DNA of 64,000 nt from Actinoplanes flavus (GCF_017592555.1 NZ_JAGFNS010000007.1:82381-146380), one strand, 5' to 3'; shown: positions 9,437 through 19,207, counted from the stretch's first letter. Program-made: numbers and translations. Notes: generated by a model not told the origin, from the sequence alone.

Positions 9437-9509
9437 ACAGGATGCACGCGCGTCGATCCGACGGCAAGGGGTTACGTCCCGGAAACCTTGTCCACGGTGC
9501 GCCGGGGAG

Positions 9510-9540
9510 GGCGGGGAGGGCGGTGCCGGCCCTCCCCGCC
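9510..9540 (-). terminator. Terminator of the Roadblock/PATAN cluster
   Basis: A 12-bp perfect GC-rich stem (9510-9521 with 9529-9540) and 7-nt loop lies just after the stop of the last Roadblock gene. There is no T run, as is usual in high-GC actinomycetes. Confidence 0.6.
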
Positions 9541-9565
9541 AGGGGTGGCGATCACGCCTCGTGCC

Positions 9566-9937
9566 TCAGACGTCGAGGTCGTTCTCGATGCGGCGCAGCT
9601 GATGCCGGGACATCGCGAGGTTCGCCCGGTCGCGCCGCAGCGCCACGTAGAGGAAGAGGCCCTTCCCGGACCGGCTCGTCAGCGGCCGGATCATGTGGTA
9701 CTGGGTGTCCAGCGTGATCAGGATGTCCTCGATCTTCTCGGAGAGGTTCAGCATCTCCATGGCGCGCAGCTTCGCGCGTACCACGTCGGTGTTGCCCGCG
9801 GCGGCGACCGTCAGGTCGAGGTCCTTCCCGCCGCCCAGAGTGCCCAGGGCCATGCCGCTGGTGTGGTCCACGAGCGCGACGCCGATGCAGCCGTCGATCT
9901 CCATGATTTCCTTGAGTGCGGTGTCCATGTCGGGCAT
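9566..9937 (-). CDS. Roadblock/LC7 domain protein (A)
   Basis: A 123-residue single-domain protein. The Roadblock fold is suggested by DTALKEIMEIDGCIGVALVDHTSGMALGTLGGG, a helix AAAGNTDVVRAKLRAMEML, strands IEDILITLDTQYHMIRPLTS and GLFLYVALRRDRANLAMSRHQL. Such MglB-like proteins dimerise and act as partners or GAPs of Ras-like GTPases. It is the last gene of a five-gene cluster read leftward, 42 nt after protein B, and is preceded by GGAGG. No GTPase gene is in the window. Confidence 0.8.
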   Translation of the reverse strand: MPDMDTALKEIMEIDGCIGVALVDHTSGMALGTLGGGKDLDLTVAAAGNTDVVRAKLRAMEMLNLSEKIEDILITLDTQYHMIRPLTSRSGKGLFLYVALRRDRANLAMSRHQLRRIENDLDV

Positions 9938-9979
9938 GGGATTCGTTCCTCCGTTGCGGTGGGATGGGTTGTGTGACGG

Positions 9980-10468
9980 TCAGCCGGTCGCCTGGCGGCG
10001 CCGGGCGACGTTCGGCAGGGTGGCCATCGGGGTCCGCCGGGCCAGCGGGGTGGATGGACCGGCCTGCGTGGGGATCTCCGGCCGCAGCTGCGGCGCGGTG
10101 TCCAGGGCGAGGATGCGGATCAGCCGGCGTACGCACCGCCGCGCCTCGAGATGGACCATGGCGAGGTTCGCGTCACCCGAGGTGACCACGGTGAGCAGGG
10201 CGTTGGGCCCCGCGGTGTACGAGGTGATGTAACCGCCGTCGCACTCCACCACGGATTCCCGCAGCTCACCGTGATTGACCGCGTGCGCGAAGCGCCGGGC
10301 CAGAGCGAGGTGGGCCGCGGCCAGGGCCGCGAGGGTGTCCGGTTCGATGCCGTGCGAGTCGTGCGCGACGACCAGCCCGTCCGCGGTGGCGAGCACGCTG
10401 CCGGACAACTCCGGCACCCTGGTGCGCAGGCGGCCGAGTTCCTCGAGTACCGCCGGATCCACCGTCAT
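9980..10468 (-). CDS. Roadblock/LC7 domain protein (B)
   Basis: A 162-residue protein starting MTVDPAVLEELGRLRTRV after a GGAG site. Roadblock core: VPELSGSVLATADGLVVAHDSHG, helix TLAALAAAHLALARRFAHAV, strands ESVVECDGGYITSYTAGPNALLTVVTSGDANLAMVHLEARRCVRRL. The GLVVAHDSHG and NALLTVV patterns are those of the Roadblock proteins of Streptomyces conservons. A basic, Pro-rich tail of about 35 residues follows. Fourth gene of the cluster; downstream of the long PATAN-like gene by 38 nt. Confidence 0.8.
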   Translation of the reverse strand: MTVDPAVLEELGRLRTRVPELSGSVLATADGLVVAHDSHGIEPDTLAALAAAHLALARRFAHAVNHGELRESVVECDGGYITSYTAGPNALLTVVTSGDANLAMVHLEARRCVRRLIRILALDTAPQLRPEIPTQAGPSTPLARRTPMATLPNVARRRQATG

Positions 10469-10506
10469 CCTCTCCTCGCTCCTTCGGCTGGTCGGGGGTG
10501 CGCGGG

Positions 10507-11508
10507 TCACCGCAGTGCCCTCAGTGCGGTGCGTATGCGCTTGAGCAGGACCTCGTCGGTGCCCTGGTGCACCGGCGGGCTATCGGTGGCCAGTTCCTTC
10601 GGCAGCTTCGCGCCGGGTTTCCGGCGGGCCAGGCGAGGTGGCCGGTTCGCCGCGGTGGGGCTTTCCACGGCCGCGGCGGGGTCGCTGTTCGGGGGCGGGT
10701 GCCGGGCCGTGGGTTCCGGGCTGGTGACCCCCGAGATCACCGGTACGGACGGAGCGGTCCGCTCCACCGGCGCCGAGGCGCCCCGGGGGTGCGGCAGCCG
10801 GACGAACTCGGGACTGTCGCCCGCCCGTGTCTCGGGCAGTTCGATCAGTCCGGCCGCGGCCATCCGGCGCAGTTCCTGGATGGTCGCGTATCCGGCCCGG
10901 CCGAGCAGCTGGGCCAGGTCGGCCGGGGTCCGCTGACCGTCGGCGTGGACCAGGAGCTCCCACTGCGCGGCGGTGACCGTCACCCGTTCCCGGGGCGGCC
11001 GGGTGACCGGGCTGACCGGTGCCACGTCGATCCGCCGGTTCGGGAAGATCTCGTCGAGAAGGCGGATCCGGCGGCGCACCTCCCGGCCGACCGCGGCCGC
11101 GTCGATGTGCACGACCGCGCCCAGCCAGTGGGTGGCGCCGGGCAGGAACTCGACCGGCGCCGACTCCGCGGAGAGTGCGAAGTACGCCGCGTCGTACGTC
11201 GCGCCGAGCACACACAACTCCAGCTCGCCCTGGGTGAGGTGGCCCTGCTCGACCAGCAGCCGGCCCACCCGGGCGGTCGAGGTGCCCAGGTCGAGCGCGT
11301 TCTGCCAGGTGCGCCCGGCGAGCCGCCCGGACGAGGTGAGCAGCTCGCCCACCCCGGGTGCGGCCGGCGACTCGGCGTAGATGACGCGGCCCTCGAAGAC
11401 GTAGACCGCGCCGCCGGGGTGGCCACCCACCATCAGCGCGCCGGTCTGCCGTGCTTCGGCGACCCGCGTGAGCAGGTCGCCGGGCGCGGCGGTCTTCGTC
11501 GGGGCCAC
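10507..11508 (-). CDS. PATAN/DUF4388-like protein with winged-helix region
   Basis: A 333-residue protein. The N-terminal domain (residues 8-130) has TGALMVGGHPGGAVYVFEGR and VIYAESPAAPGVGELLTSSGRL, the pattern of PATAN/DUF4388 domains that in other bacteria link to response regulators and GTPase signalling. A middle segment (about 165-230) with VTVTAAQWELLVHADGQRTPADLAQLLG looks like a winged helix. The C-terminal third is Pro-rich and probably disordered, ending in a basic helix. GTG start with AAGGAG. Third gene of the cluster. Signalling adaptor role is inferred. Confidence 0.65.
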   Translation of the reverse strand: MAPTKTAAPGDLLTRVAEARQTGALMVGGHPGGAVYVFEGRVIYAESPAAPGVGELLTSSGRLAGRTWQNALDLGTSTARVGRLLVEQGHLTQGELELCVLGATYDAAYFALSAESAPVEFLPGATHWLGAVVHIDAAAVGREVRRRIRLLDEIFPNRRIDVAPVSPVTRPPRERVTVTAAQWELLVHADGQRTPADLAQLLGRAGYATIQELRRMAAAGLIELPETRAGDSPEFVRLPHPRGASAPVERTAPSVPVISGVTSPEPTARHPPPNSDPAAAVESPTAANRPPRLARRKPGAKLPKELATDSPPVHQGTDEVLLKRIRTALRALR

Positions 11509-11538
11509 CGATCGCTCCTTCGTGGTCAGTGGATCGGG

Positions 11539-11922
11539 TCATCGGGCCGCCACCAGTTCGTCGGCCAGGCGTTGCATCATTCGGCGGGCCACGGCGAGGT
11601 TGCCGCGGATCCGGTCCAGCCACACGTAGAGCACCAGGCGGCTGTCGAATTCGGTCTGGACCACTCGCAGGAGGTGATAGCCCCCGGCCGTGGTGATGAT
11701 CAGGTCTTCCAGCAGGTCGTGCGGTACGGCCGAGACGAACAGCGATCGGCTGTTCGCGGCCTGGACCACCTCTGCCGTTCCGGCGGCGGCGGCCTCGTGG
11801 TCCTCGTTCGGCGCGGCTCCGGTCGTGGCGACCGGGAAACCCGTGGTGTAGTCGACGATGCTGGCGCCGACGGCGCCGGGAATCGTCATGGCTTCCTGTA
11901 GACAGTGGTCGACGCCGGGCAC
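11539..11922 (-). CDS. Roadblock/LC7-like protein (C)
   Basis: A 127-residue protein laid out like protein A: VDHCLQEAMTIPGAVGASIVDYTTGFPVATTG, helix AAAGTAEVVQAANSRSL, strands LEDLIITTAGGYHLLRVVQT and SRLVLYVWLDRIRGNLAVARRMM. It therefore belongs to the same Roadblock-like group (shared DYTTG/DHTSG turn and RxRxNLAxxR end). The GTG start has AGGAG 4 nt upstream. It sits between the two PATAN-like genes, with 30 nt to the next gene. Confidence 0.75.
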   Translation of the reverse strand: MPGVDHCLQEAMTIPGAVGASIVDYTTGFPVATTGAAPNEDHEAAAAGTAEVVQAANSRSLFVSAVPHDLLEDLIITTAGGYHLLRVVQTEFDSRLVLYVWLDRIRGNLAVARRMMQRLADELVAAR

Positions 11923-12021
11923 TTCACTCCTCAGCGTTGCGGTCGGCGGTCAGACCTTCCCGTCCGCCACCGTGGGCCATCCTCCGGTGACCGTGCGAGT
12001 ACAAGTCGCACGTTCTGTGCG

Positions 12022-12528
12022 TCATGGTCCGGTGGCGGTGACCCGTTTCCGGGGCCGCCGTGGACCGGGCACGGCACGCAGCCGGGCCGCGGTGAGATGG
12101 CCCGGCGAGCCGAGTTCCACGCCGGGCACCTCGCCCAGCCAGTGCCGCTCGCCGGGTACGAAGTGGGCCGGCGCGTCGGCCTGCTGCAACAGCACGTGGG
12201 CGGCGTCGGCGATGACCGTCGCCACCCGCAGGGACAGTTCGTTGCGGCCGAGCCAGCCGTCACGCAGCAGCACCCGGCCGACCCGGTGGCCGCCGCGGCC
12301 CTCCGCGTACACGGCCCGCCAGGTCTGTCGGGCGAGCCGGCCGGACGACACCAGCCGTTCGCCGAGACCCGGGCAGGCGGGCGACTCGGCGTACGAGATG
12401 CGGCCGGTGATCAGGTAGAGCACCCCACCCGGCACGCCGCCGATGTGCAGCGCGCCGGTCCGGCCGGACTCGCCCAGTTCGGTGAGCAGGCGCCGCATCG
12501 ATGCGGTCGCCGGTGAACCAGGAATCAC
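12022..12528 (-). CDS. Short PATAN/DUF4388-like protein
   Basis: A 168-residue protein that repeats the N-terminal domain of the 333-residue protein: TGALHIGGVPGGVLYLITGR, ISYAESPACPGLGERLVSSGRL, then VGRVLLRDGWLGRNELSL and VIADAAHVLLQQADAPAHFVPGERHWLG. The winged-helix and Pro-rich parts are missing; it ends in a short basic tail. First gene of the leftward cluster, divergent from the VOC gene. GTG at 12528 is used; an ATG 30 nt downstream is an alternative. Confidence 0.65.
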   Translation of the reverse strand: MIPGSPATASMRRLLTELGESGRTGALHIGGVPGGVLYLITGRISYAESPACPGLGERLVSSGRLARQTWRAVYAEGRGGHRVGRVLLRDGWLGRNELSLRVATVIADAAHVLLQQADAPAHFVPGERHWLGEVPGVELGSPGHLTAARLRAVPGPRRPRKRVTATGP

Positions 12529-12649
12529 GGATTGTCATCCTGAGGCAATCATCGAGTGACGTCGTCGCACGCACGGTGCGCTGTTTCGTCCCGGTTCACC
12601 CGCCCGGGTCGCGTAACATGATCGCCATCTGTCGATCCCGGGAGGCAGG

Positions 12650-12994
12650 ATGCCCAGTCGGTGGGAGCAGGTCGTGGTGGACTGCGCGGACCCGGCGCGG
12701 CTGGCCCGATGGTGGGCCGAGGCGCTCGATTACGTGATCGTGCACGAGACCCCGGACGAGGTGGAGATCCGTCGCACCCCCGATGAGCTGCCAGGACTGC
12801 TGTTCGGTGTGAGCCCCGACGTCAAGCGGCACAAGAACCGGCTGCACCTCGACCTGCGCCCGGACGATCAGGCGGCCGAGGTGGAACGGCTCGTCGGGAT
12901 GGGCGCCCGCCCGGTCGACGTCGGTCAGGTGGAGGTGCCCTGGGTGGTGCTGGCCGACCCGGAGGGCAACGAGTTCTGCGTGCTGAGCGCCTGA
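12650..12994 (+). CDS. VOC (glyoxalase-like) family protein
   Basis: A 114-residue vicinal-oxygen-chelate protein of the Glyoxalase_6 type: WEQVVVDCADPARLARWWAEALDY at the start, RLHLDLRPDDQAAEVERLVGMGAR in the middle, and WVVLADPEGNEFCVL at the end. It has one beta-alpha-beta-beta-beta pair per monomer half and likely dimerises. Substrate unknown; such small proteins include resistance and dioxygenase-like members. A GGGAGG site precedes the ATG. Confidence 0.8.
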   Translation: MPSRWEQVVVDCADPARLARWWAEALDYVIVHETPDEVEIRRTPDELPGLLFGVSPDVKRHKNRLHLDLRPDDQAAEVERLVGMGARPVDVGQVEVPWVVLADPEGNEFCVLSA

Positions 12995-13012
12995 CCCGGC
13001 GGTCATCCGGCT

Positions 13013-13018
13013 TAGGGT
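13013..13018 (+). promoter_or_regulatory. Leaderless-type -10 box of dgt
   Basis: TAGGGT ends 7 nt before the dgt ATG at 13026 with no Shine-Dalgarno sequence between. Confidence 0.5.
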
Positions 13019-13025
13019 GGGGATC

Positions 13026-14237
13026 ATGACGGCCGCCGACGCTCAGCGGTGGGCAGCCGAGCCCGCCAAGGACAGCGGGTACGGTCGCACGCCGTACCAG
13101 CGCGACCGCGCCCGGGTGCTGCACTCGGCCGCGTTCCGCCGGCTCGCCGCGAAGACCCAGGTGCACACCGCCGGGTCGGACGACTTCCTGCGTACCCGGC
13201 TCACCCACTCGCTGGAGGTCGCGCAGATCTCCCGGGAGATGGGCGCCCGGCTGGGCTGCGACCCGGACGTGGTGGACGTCGCCGGCCTGGCCCACGACCT
13301 GGGGCACCCACCCTTCGGGCACAACGGCGAGGCGGCCCTGGACGCGGTCGCCGGGCCGTGCGGCGGCTTCGAGGGCAACGCGCAGACCCTTCGGGTGATC
13401 ACCCGCCTGGAGGCGAAGGAGCCCGGCGCCGGCCTCAACCTGACCCGGGCCACCCTGGACGCCTGCTCCAAGTACCCGTGGTTCCGCAAACCCGGCTACC
13501 GCAAGTTCGGGGTGTACGCCGACGACCGCCCGGTCTTCGATTGGCTGCGCGACGGGCGCACCGACGAGCGCCGCTGCCTGGAGGCCCAGGTCATGGACTG
13601 GGCCGACGACGTCGCCTACTCGGTGCACGACGTCGAGGACGGGGTGCACGGCGGCTACATCGACCTGGACACGCTGCGCGACGCGGGGGAGCGGGCCGAG
13701 CTCTGCGCCGACGTGGCCGCCACCTACTCCACCGAGACGCCCGGCGAGCTGGCCGCCGCTCTCGACCGGCTGCTCGCCGACCCGGCCGTGGCGGGCGTCC
13801 GCGGCTACGACGGCTCGTACCGGTCCCTGGTCGCCCTCAAGCGCATGACCAGCGTGCTGACCGGCCGGTTCGTCGCCTCGGCGGTGGGCGCCACCCAGAG
13901 CCGGCACGGCGCCGGGCCGCTGCGCCGGTACGACGCCGACCTGATCGTCCCGCGTACCGTCCGGGACCAGTGCGCGCTGCTCAAGGGCATGGCGCTGCGC
14001 TACGTGATGCGTACCCGGGCCGCCGAGGACTGGTACGAGCAGCAGCGGACCATCCTCATCGAGCTGGTGGAGGCGCTCACCCGTACCCCGGAGAGGTTGG
14101 ATCCGCTCTTCCGGCCGCTTTTCGCGGCCGCCGCGGACGACGCCGCGGCACTGCGCGTGGTGATCGACCAGGTCGCGTCGCTCACCGACCACGCCGCGGT
14201 GGCGTGGCACCGGACCCTGCTGGCGGGCCGCCGGTAG
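13026..14237 (+). CDS. dgt: Deoxyguanosinetriphosphate triphosphohydrolase-like protein
   Basis: HD-domain dNTPase of 403 residues that cleaves dGTP (and in this branch other dNTPs) to deoxynucleoside and triphosphate. Motifs: TPYQRDRARVLHSAAFRRLAAKTQV, the metal ligands in RLTHSLEVAQI and GLAHDLGHPPFGHNGE, FEGNAQTLRVI, and the later Asp in MDWADDVAYSVHDVEDG. It directly precedes dnaG (20 bp gap), a conserved actinobacterial pair, suggesting co-expression of dNTP control with primase. ATG at 13026 is preferred over upstream GTG at 13017. Confidence 0.92.
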   Translation: MTAADAQRWAAEPAKDSGYGRTPYQRDRARVLHSAAFRRLAAKTQVHTAGSDDFLRTRLTHSLEVAQISREMGARLGCDPDVVDVAGLAHDLGHPPFGHNGEAALDAVAGPCGGFEGNAQTLRVITRLEAKEPGAGLNLTRATLDACSKYPWFRKPGYRKFGVYADDRPVFDWLRDGRTDERRCLEAQVMDWADDVAYSVHDVEDGVHGGYIDLDTLRDAGERAELCADVAATYSTETPGELAAALDRLLADPAVAGVRGYDGSYRSLVALKRMTSVLTGRFVASAVGATQSRHGAGPLRRYDADLIVPRTVRDQCALLKGMALRYVMRTRAAEDWYEQQRTILIELVEALTRTPERLDPLFRPLFAAAADDAAALRVVIDQVASLTDHAAVAWHRTLLAGRR

Positions 14238-14257
14238 CGCGAGGCAGGATGTATGCC

Positions 14258-16114
14258 GTGGCGGGCAGGGTCAAGGACGAGGACATCGCACTGGTCCGGG
14301 ACCGGACCTCGATCGTCGAGGTGATCAGCGATACGGTCACCCTACGGTCGGCGGGCGGCGGCAATCTCAAGGGGCTGTGCCCCTTCCACGACGAGAAGAC
14401 GCCGTCGTTCAACGTCTCACCGGCCCGTAACGTCTACTTCTGCCACGGTTGCGGGCAGGGCGGCGACGCGATCAAGTTCCTGATGGACGCCGAGCACCTG
14501 TCGTTCATCGAGTCGGTGGAGCGCCTGGCCGGCAAGGCCGGCATCCAGCTGCGCTACGACACCGAACCGGGTGCTCCGGCCGGCCCGCGCCCGCAGACCG
14601 GCCAGCGGCAGCGGCTCATCGCCGCGCACGCCGCCGCCGTCGAGTTCTACCGCGACCAGCTCGGTTCGCCGGGGGCGCGCAAGGCGCGCGAGTTCCTGGC
14701 CGAGCGGGGTTTCGGCCGGGACACCGCGGAACGGTACGGGTGCGGCTTCGCCCCCGACAGCTGGGACGCGCTCAGCAAGCACCTGCGTCTCAAGGGCTTC
14801 ACCGCGGAGGAGCTGACCACCGCCGGGCTGGCCAAACCGGCCCGCTCCGGCTCGCTGATCGACCGGTTCCGGCGCCGGCTGCTCTGGCCGATCCGGGATC
14901 TCGGCGGCGACGTGATCGGGTTCGGCGCCCGCAAGCTGTTCGACGACGACGACGGCCCGAAGTACCTGAACACCCCGGAGACGCCGATCTACAAGAAGTC
15001 GCACGTCCTCTACGGCATCGACCACGCGAAACGGGAGATCGCCAAGCGGGGCCGGGCGGTGATCGTCGAGGGCTACACCGACGTGATGGCCTGCCACGAG
15101 GCCGGTGAGCCGACCGCCGTGGCGACCTGCGGCACCGCCTTCGGCGTGGATCACATCCAGGTGCTGCGGCGCCTGCTGATGGACAGCGACAGCTTCACCG
15201 GCGAGATCATCTACACCTTCGACGGCGACGCGGCCGGGCAGAAGGCGGCGCTGCGCGCCTTCGAGGAGGACCAGCGTTTCGTCGGGCGGACGTTCATCGC
15301 CGTCTCGCCGGACAACATGGACCCCTGCGAGCTGCGCCTGGCCCGCGGTGACCTGGCGGTCCGCGACATGATCGCGGGCCGGGAGCCGCTGGTCGACTTC
15401 GCGCTGCGGCAGACCATCTCCCGCTACGATCTGGACACCGTCGAGGGCCGCGTCGAGGCGATGCGCCGCGCGGCGCCGTTGGTCGCCAAGATCAAAGACC
15501 GGGAGAAACGCCCGGAGTACGCGCGCAAGCTCGCCGGCGACCTCGGCATGGACCTGGACCCGGTGCAGCGGGCGGTGAACAACGCGCTGCGCGGTGAGCA
15601 GGCCGAACCACGGGCCACCACCCGGCAGCAGGCGGCGGCCGACTCGCCGCAGCGCCTGGTCGAGCGGGAGGCGCTGAAACTGGCCCTCCAGGAGCCGGTG
15701 CTGGCCGGGCCGATGTTCGACGCGGTCGGCCCGGAGAACTACGGCGACCAGGTGTTGCAGACCGTCCGGGAGGCGATCACCCAGGCCGGTGGCGCCGCCT
15801 CGTCCACCGGCGGCGTCGTCTGGATCGAGAAGGTCCGCGACGCCTGCCCCGACATGGGCGGCCAGATGCTGGTCAGCGAGCTGGCCGTGGAGCCGCTGTA
15901 CGTGGACGGCCAGGCCGACCCGTACTACGTCCAGGTCACCCTGGCCCGGCTCCAGGGCGGGGCGCTCGCCACCCGCATCCGCGACCTCAAGTCGAAGGTG
16001 CAGCGACTGAACCCGGTCGCCAACAAGGACCAGTACCTGGCTCTGGCCGGGGAGCTCTTCTCGCTCGAACAGCAGGCACGGGCCCTGCGTGACCAGGCGG
16101 CAGGTGGACTGTGA
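14258..16114 (+). CDS. dnaG: DNA primase
   Basis: Makes RNA primers at the replication fork; 618 residues, normal for actinobacteria. The CHC2 zinc finger is LCPFHDEKTPSF with NVYFCHGCGQGG. The RNA-polymerase domain follows, with TOPRIM motif VIVEGYTDVMACHEAG (about residue 267, catalytic Glu) and the Asp-rich YTFDGDAAGQKAALRAF. The C-terminal helicase-interacting domain starts near QRLVEREALKLALQ. GTG at 14258, giving MAGRVKDEDIALVRDRTSIV, matches relatives and has GAGGCAGGA upstream; the ATG at 14249 would add three residues. Confidence 0.95.
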   Translation: MAGRVKDEDIALVRDRTSIVEVISDTVTLRSAGGGNLKGLCPFHDEKTPSFNVSPARNVYFCHGCGQGGDAIKFLMDAEHLSFIESVERLAGKAGIQLRYDTEPGAPAGPRPQTGQRQRLIAAHAAAVEFYRDQLGSPGARKAREFLAERGFGRDTAERYGCGFAPDSWDALSKHLRLKGFTAEELTTAGLAKPARSGSLIDRFRRRLLWPIRDLGGDVIGFGARKLFDDDDGPKYLNTPETPIYKKSHVLYGIDHAKREIAKRGRAVIVEGYTDVMACHEAGEPTAVATCGTAFGVDHIQVLRRLLMDSDSFTGEIIYTFDGDAAGQKAALRAFEEDQRFVGRTFIAVSPDNMDPCELRLARGDLAVRDMIAGREPLVDFALRQTISRYDLDTVEGRVEAMRRAAPLVAKIKDREKRPEYARKLAGDLGMDLDPVQRAVNNALRGEQAEPRATTRQQAAADSPQRLVEREALKLALQEPVLAGPMFDAVGPENYGDQVLQTVREAITQAGGAASSTGGVVWIEKVRDACPDMGGQMLVSELAVEPLYVDGQADPYYVQVTLARLQGGALATRIRDLKSKVQRLNPVANKDQYLALAGELFSLEQQARALRDQAAGGL

Positions 16115-16647
16115 AGCTCTTCCGACGGCGACCCGTGCTCCCGGCCCGCCTGCGGCCCCCGCTGGCCGCCGAGGAGCGGATCCTGGCCTGGTCCGCGGCC
16201 GGCGACGTGGCCGGGACGGAGGACGTGGTGGTCGCCACGAACCACGGGCTCTGGCTGCCGTCGGCGGTCGAGCGGCTCGGCTGGCACGAGATCCACAAGG
16301 CCGTCTGGTCCGGGCGGGAGCTGCGGATCACCCCGGCCGAGGTGCTGGCCGAACGCGACGGCTACACCGTGCTGGTGGACGGCCCCGAGGTGTCGTTCCT
16401 GCTGCTCGAGCCGGGCGAGCTGCCGGACCAGGTGCGGACCAGGGTGACCCGCTCGGTGGCGTACACGACCTATCACCCGCTGCCCGGGGGCGCGGTCCGG
16501 GTGGTCGGCCGCCGGGTCGCCGGGCGCGACGGGCTGAGCTGGGCGGTCCGCTACGACTCGGGTACGCCCGCGGACTCCCCGGAGACCGTCGAGGCCACCG
16601 GCGACCTGGTCGGGGCGGCCCGCTCGGCGACCGATCCCAGGGACTGA
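16111..16647 (+). CDS. Conserved protein translationally coupled to dnaG
   Basis: A 178-residue protein with no domain I can name. Its GTG start overlaps the dnaG stop (GTGA), so it is coupled to primase. It begins with a basic stretch MKLFRRRPVLPARLRPPL, then AAEERILAWSAAGDVAGTEDVVVATNHGLWLP and WHEIHKAVWSGRELRITPAEVL, which read as a beta-rich domain resembling PH-like proteins that follow dnaG in many actinomycetes. No signal peptide. A role with replication is suggested only by position. Confidence 0.6.
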   Translation: MKLFRRRPVLPARLRPPLAAEERILAWSAAGDVAGTEDVVVATNHGLWLPSAVERLGWHEIHKAVWSGRELRITPAEVLAERDGYTVLVDGPEVSFLLLEPGELPDQVRTRVTRSVAYTTYHPLPGGAVRVVGRRVAGRDGLSWAVRYDSGTPADSPETVEATGDLVGAARSATDPRD

Positions 16648-16667
16648 AATCTGTCGTACCCCACCCG

Positions 16668-16673
16668 TAGGGT
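16668..16673 (+). promoter_or_regulatory. Leaderless-type -10 box of the ABC exporter
   Basis: TAGGGT ends 6 nt before the GTG at 16680 with no ribosome-binding site. Confidence 0.5.
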
Positions 16674-16679
16674 CGGGGC

Positions 16680-17603
<924 letters not shown>

Positions 17604-17604
17604 G

Positions 17605-18363
17605 ATGACCCCTTCGCTGCAGGTGATGGAGTACCACCTGGTCAACTACCGGCGCACGTGGCGGGCCAGTGTGCTCTCCTCCCTGGTGCTGCCGCTGCTG
17701 ACCATGCTCGGGTTCGGGGTCGGCGTCGGCGCCTACGTGACCGGCGGCGTCGAGGGCGTCGACTATCTCCCGTGGATGGTGCCGGGCCTGATCGCCTCGA
17801 CCGCCGTGCAGGGCGCGATCGGCGAGTCCACCTGGCCGGTGCTGAGTTCCTTCGAGTGGGTGAAGACCTACTTCGCGCAGTCCGCCGCGCCGCTGCGGGT
17901 CGCCGACATCCTCGGCGGGCACCTCGCCTTCATGCTGTTCCGGGTGCTCACCAGCGTGATGGCGTTCCTGCTGGTCGCGGCCCTCTTCGGGGCACTGCGG
18001 TCGCCGTGGGCGCTGGCCGTCCTGCCGATCGCGCTGCTGCTCGCGCTGGCCGTGGCCGCCCCGGTGGCCGCGTACACGGCGTCGGTGTCCACCGATATGT
18101 ACCTGGCGATCCTCATCCGCTTCGCGGTGCTGCCGATGTCGCTGTTCTCCGGGGTGTTCTTCCCGATCGAGTCGCTGCCCGAGGTGCTGCGCTGGGTGGC
18201 GTTCGTGTTGCCCCTCTGGCACGGCGTCGACCTGTGCCGCGCCGCCACCCTCGGGATCGACCCCGGGCCCGGGGCCGTGTGGCAGGCGCTCTACCTGGTG
18301 GCGTGGGGTGTGGCCGGGTGGTTCCTGGCGCACTGGCGCTACCGCGGCCGGTTGGTGATCTGA
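17605..18363 (+). CDS. ABC-2 type permease 1
   Basis: A 252-residue integral membrane protein with six predicted helices, beginning MTPSLQVMEYHLVNYRRTWRASV and containing the ABC-2 family segments SSLVLPLLTMLGFGVGVG, GLIASTAVQGAIGES, and SLFSGVFFPIESLPEVLRWVAFVLPLWHGVDL. It partners the ATPase at 16680 and the permease at 18379. Start ATG is 1 nt after the ATPase stop. Substrate cannot be inferred. Confidence 0.87.
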   Translation: MTPSLQVMEYHLVNYRRTWRASVLSSLVLPLLTMLGFGVGVGAYVTGGVEGVDYLPWMVPGLIASTAVQGAIGESTWPVLSSFEWVKTYFAQSAAPLRVADILGGHLAFMLFRVLTSVMAFLLVAALFGALRSPWALAVLPIALLLALAVAAPVAAYTASVSTDMYLAILIRFAVLPMSLFSGVFFPIESLPEVLRWVAFVLPLWHGVDLCRAATLGIDPGPGAVWQALYLVAWGVAGWFLAHWRYRGRLVI

Positions 18364-18378
18364 GATGACGTCCGAGAG

Positions 18379-19203
18379 GTGCGTGCGATCGTGCTGACGT
18401 TGGTGCTGCCCCGCCGGCTGGTGGGCCTCGAGGGCGCCGCGCGCCGGTCGGCCTCGGTCGCCCAGCGCAACGTCGACGCGCTGAAGACGGCGTACTGGCT
18501 GGTCATGCTCGGCGGGCTGCTGGAGCCGGTGCTCTACCTGTTCTCCATCGGGGTCGGGGTGGGCGGGCTGGTCGGGGAGATCGCCCTGCCCGGCGGCCGC
18601 ACGATCGGTTATGCGGAGTTCGTGGCCCCGGCCATGCTGGCGTCGTCGGCGATGAGCGGGGCGCTGTCCGAGACGACCTTCAACTTCTTCGGGAAGATGA
18701 AGTTCATGCGGCTGTACGAGGGCATGCTCGCCACGCCCGTGCGGCCCATCGAGATCGCGCTCGGCGAGCTGTCCTGGGCCATGCTGCGCGGCAGTGTGTA
18801 TTCGGCCGCCTTCCTGGTGATCATGGTGCTGCTGGACCTGACCACCCCGGCCCGGGCGCTGCTGGCCTTCCCGGCCGCGGTCCTGGTCGGTTTCGCCTTC
18901 GGGGCGCTTGGCATGACCATCTCCACGCTGATCCGCGGCTGGCAGGACTTCGACATGATCGGCGCCGGGCAGTTCGCCCTGTTCCTGTTCTCCGGCACGT
19001 TCGTCCCCGCCACCACCTACCCTCCGGTGCTGCGGTGGCTGGTGGAGGTCACCCCGCTGTACCGCGCGGTCGACCTGATCCGTGGCATCAGCATCGGCAC
19101 GCTGGGCCCGGTCCAGGTGGTGGACGTGCTCTACCTGCTGGCGATGACGGGCGCCGGCCTGCTCATCGCGGGCCGCCGGATGGAGCGGCTGCTCTGCCGC
19201 TGA
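18379..19203 (+). CDS. ABC-2 type permease 2
   Basis: A 274-residue permease, paralogous to the previous one: KTAYWLVMLGGLLEPVLYLFSIGVGVG, YAEFVAPAMLASSAMSGALSE, FLFSGTFVPATTYPPVLRWLVEVTPLYRAVDLIRG. Six helices are predicted. The GTG at 18379 has a weak GAGAGG just upstream. Last gene of the exporter operon; a strong terminator starts in its stop region. Confidence 0.87.
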   Translation: MRAIVLTLVLPRRLVGLEGAARRSASVAQRNVDALKTAYWLVMLGGLLEPVLYLFSIGVGVGGLVGEIALPGGRTIGYAEFVAPAMLASSAMSGALSETTFNFFGKMKFMRLYEGMLATPVRPIEIALGELSWAMLRGSVYSAAFLVIMVLLDLTTPARALLAFPAAVLVGFAFGALGMTISTLIRGWQDFDMIGAGQFALFLFSGTFVPATTYPPVLRWLVEVTPLYRAVDLIRGISIGTLGPVQVVDVLYLLAMTGAGLLIAGRRMERLLCR

Positions 19204-19207
19204 CCGT

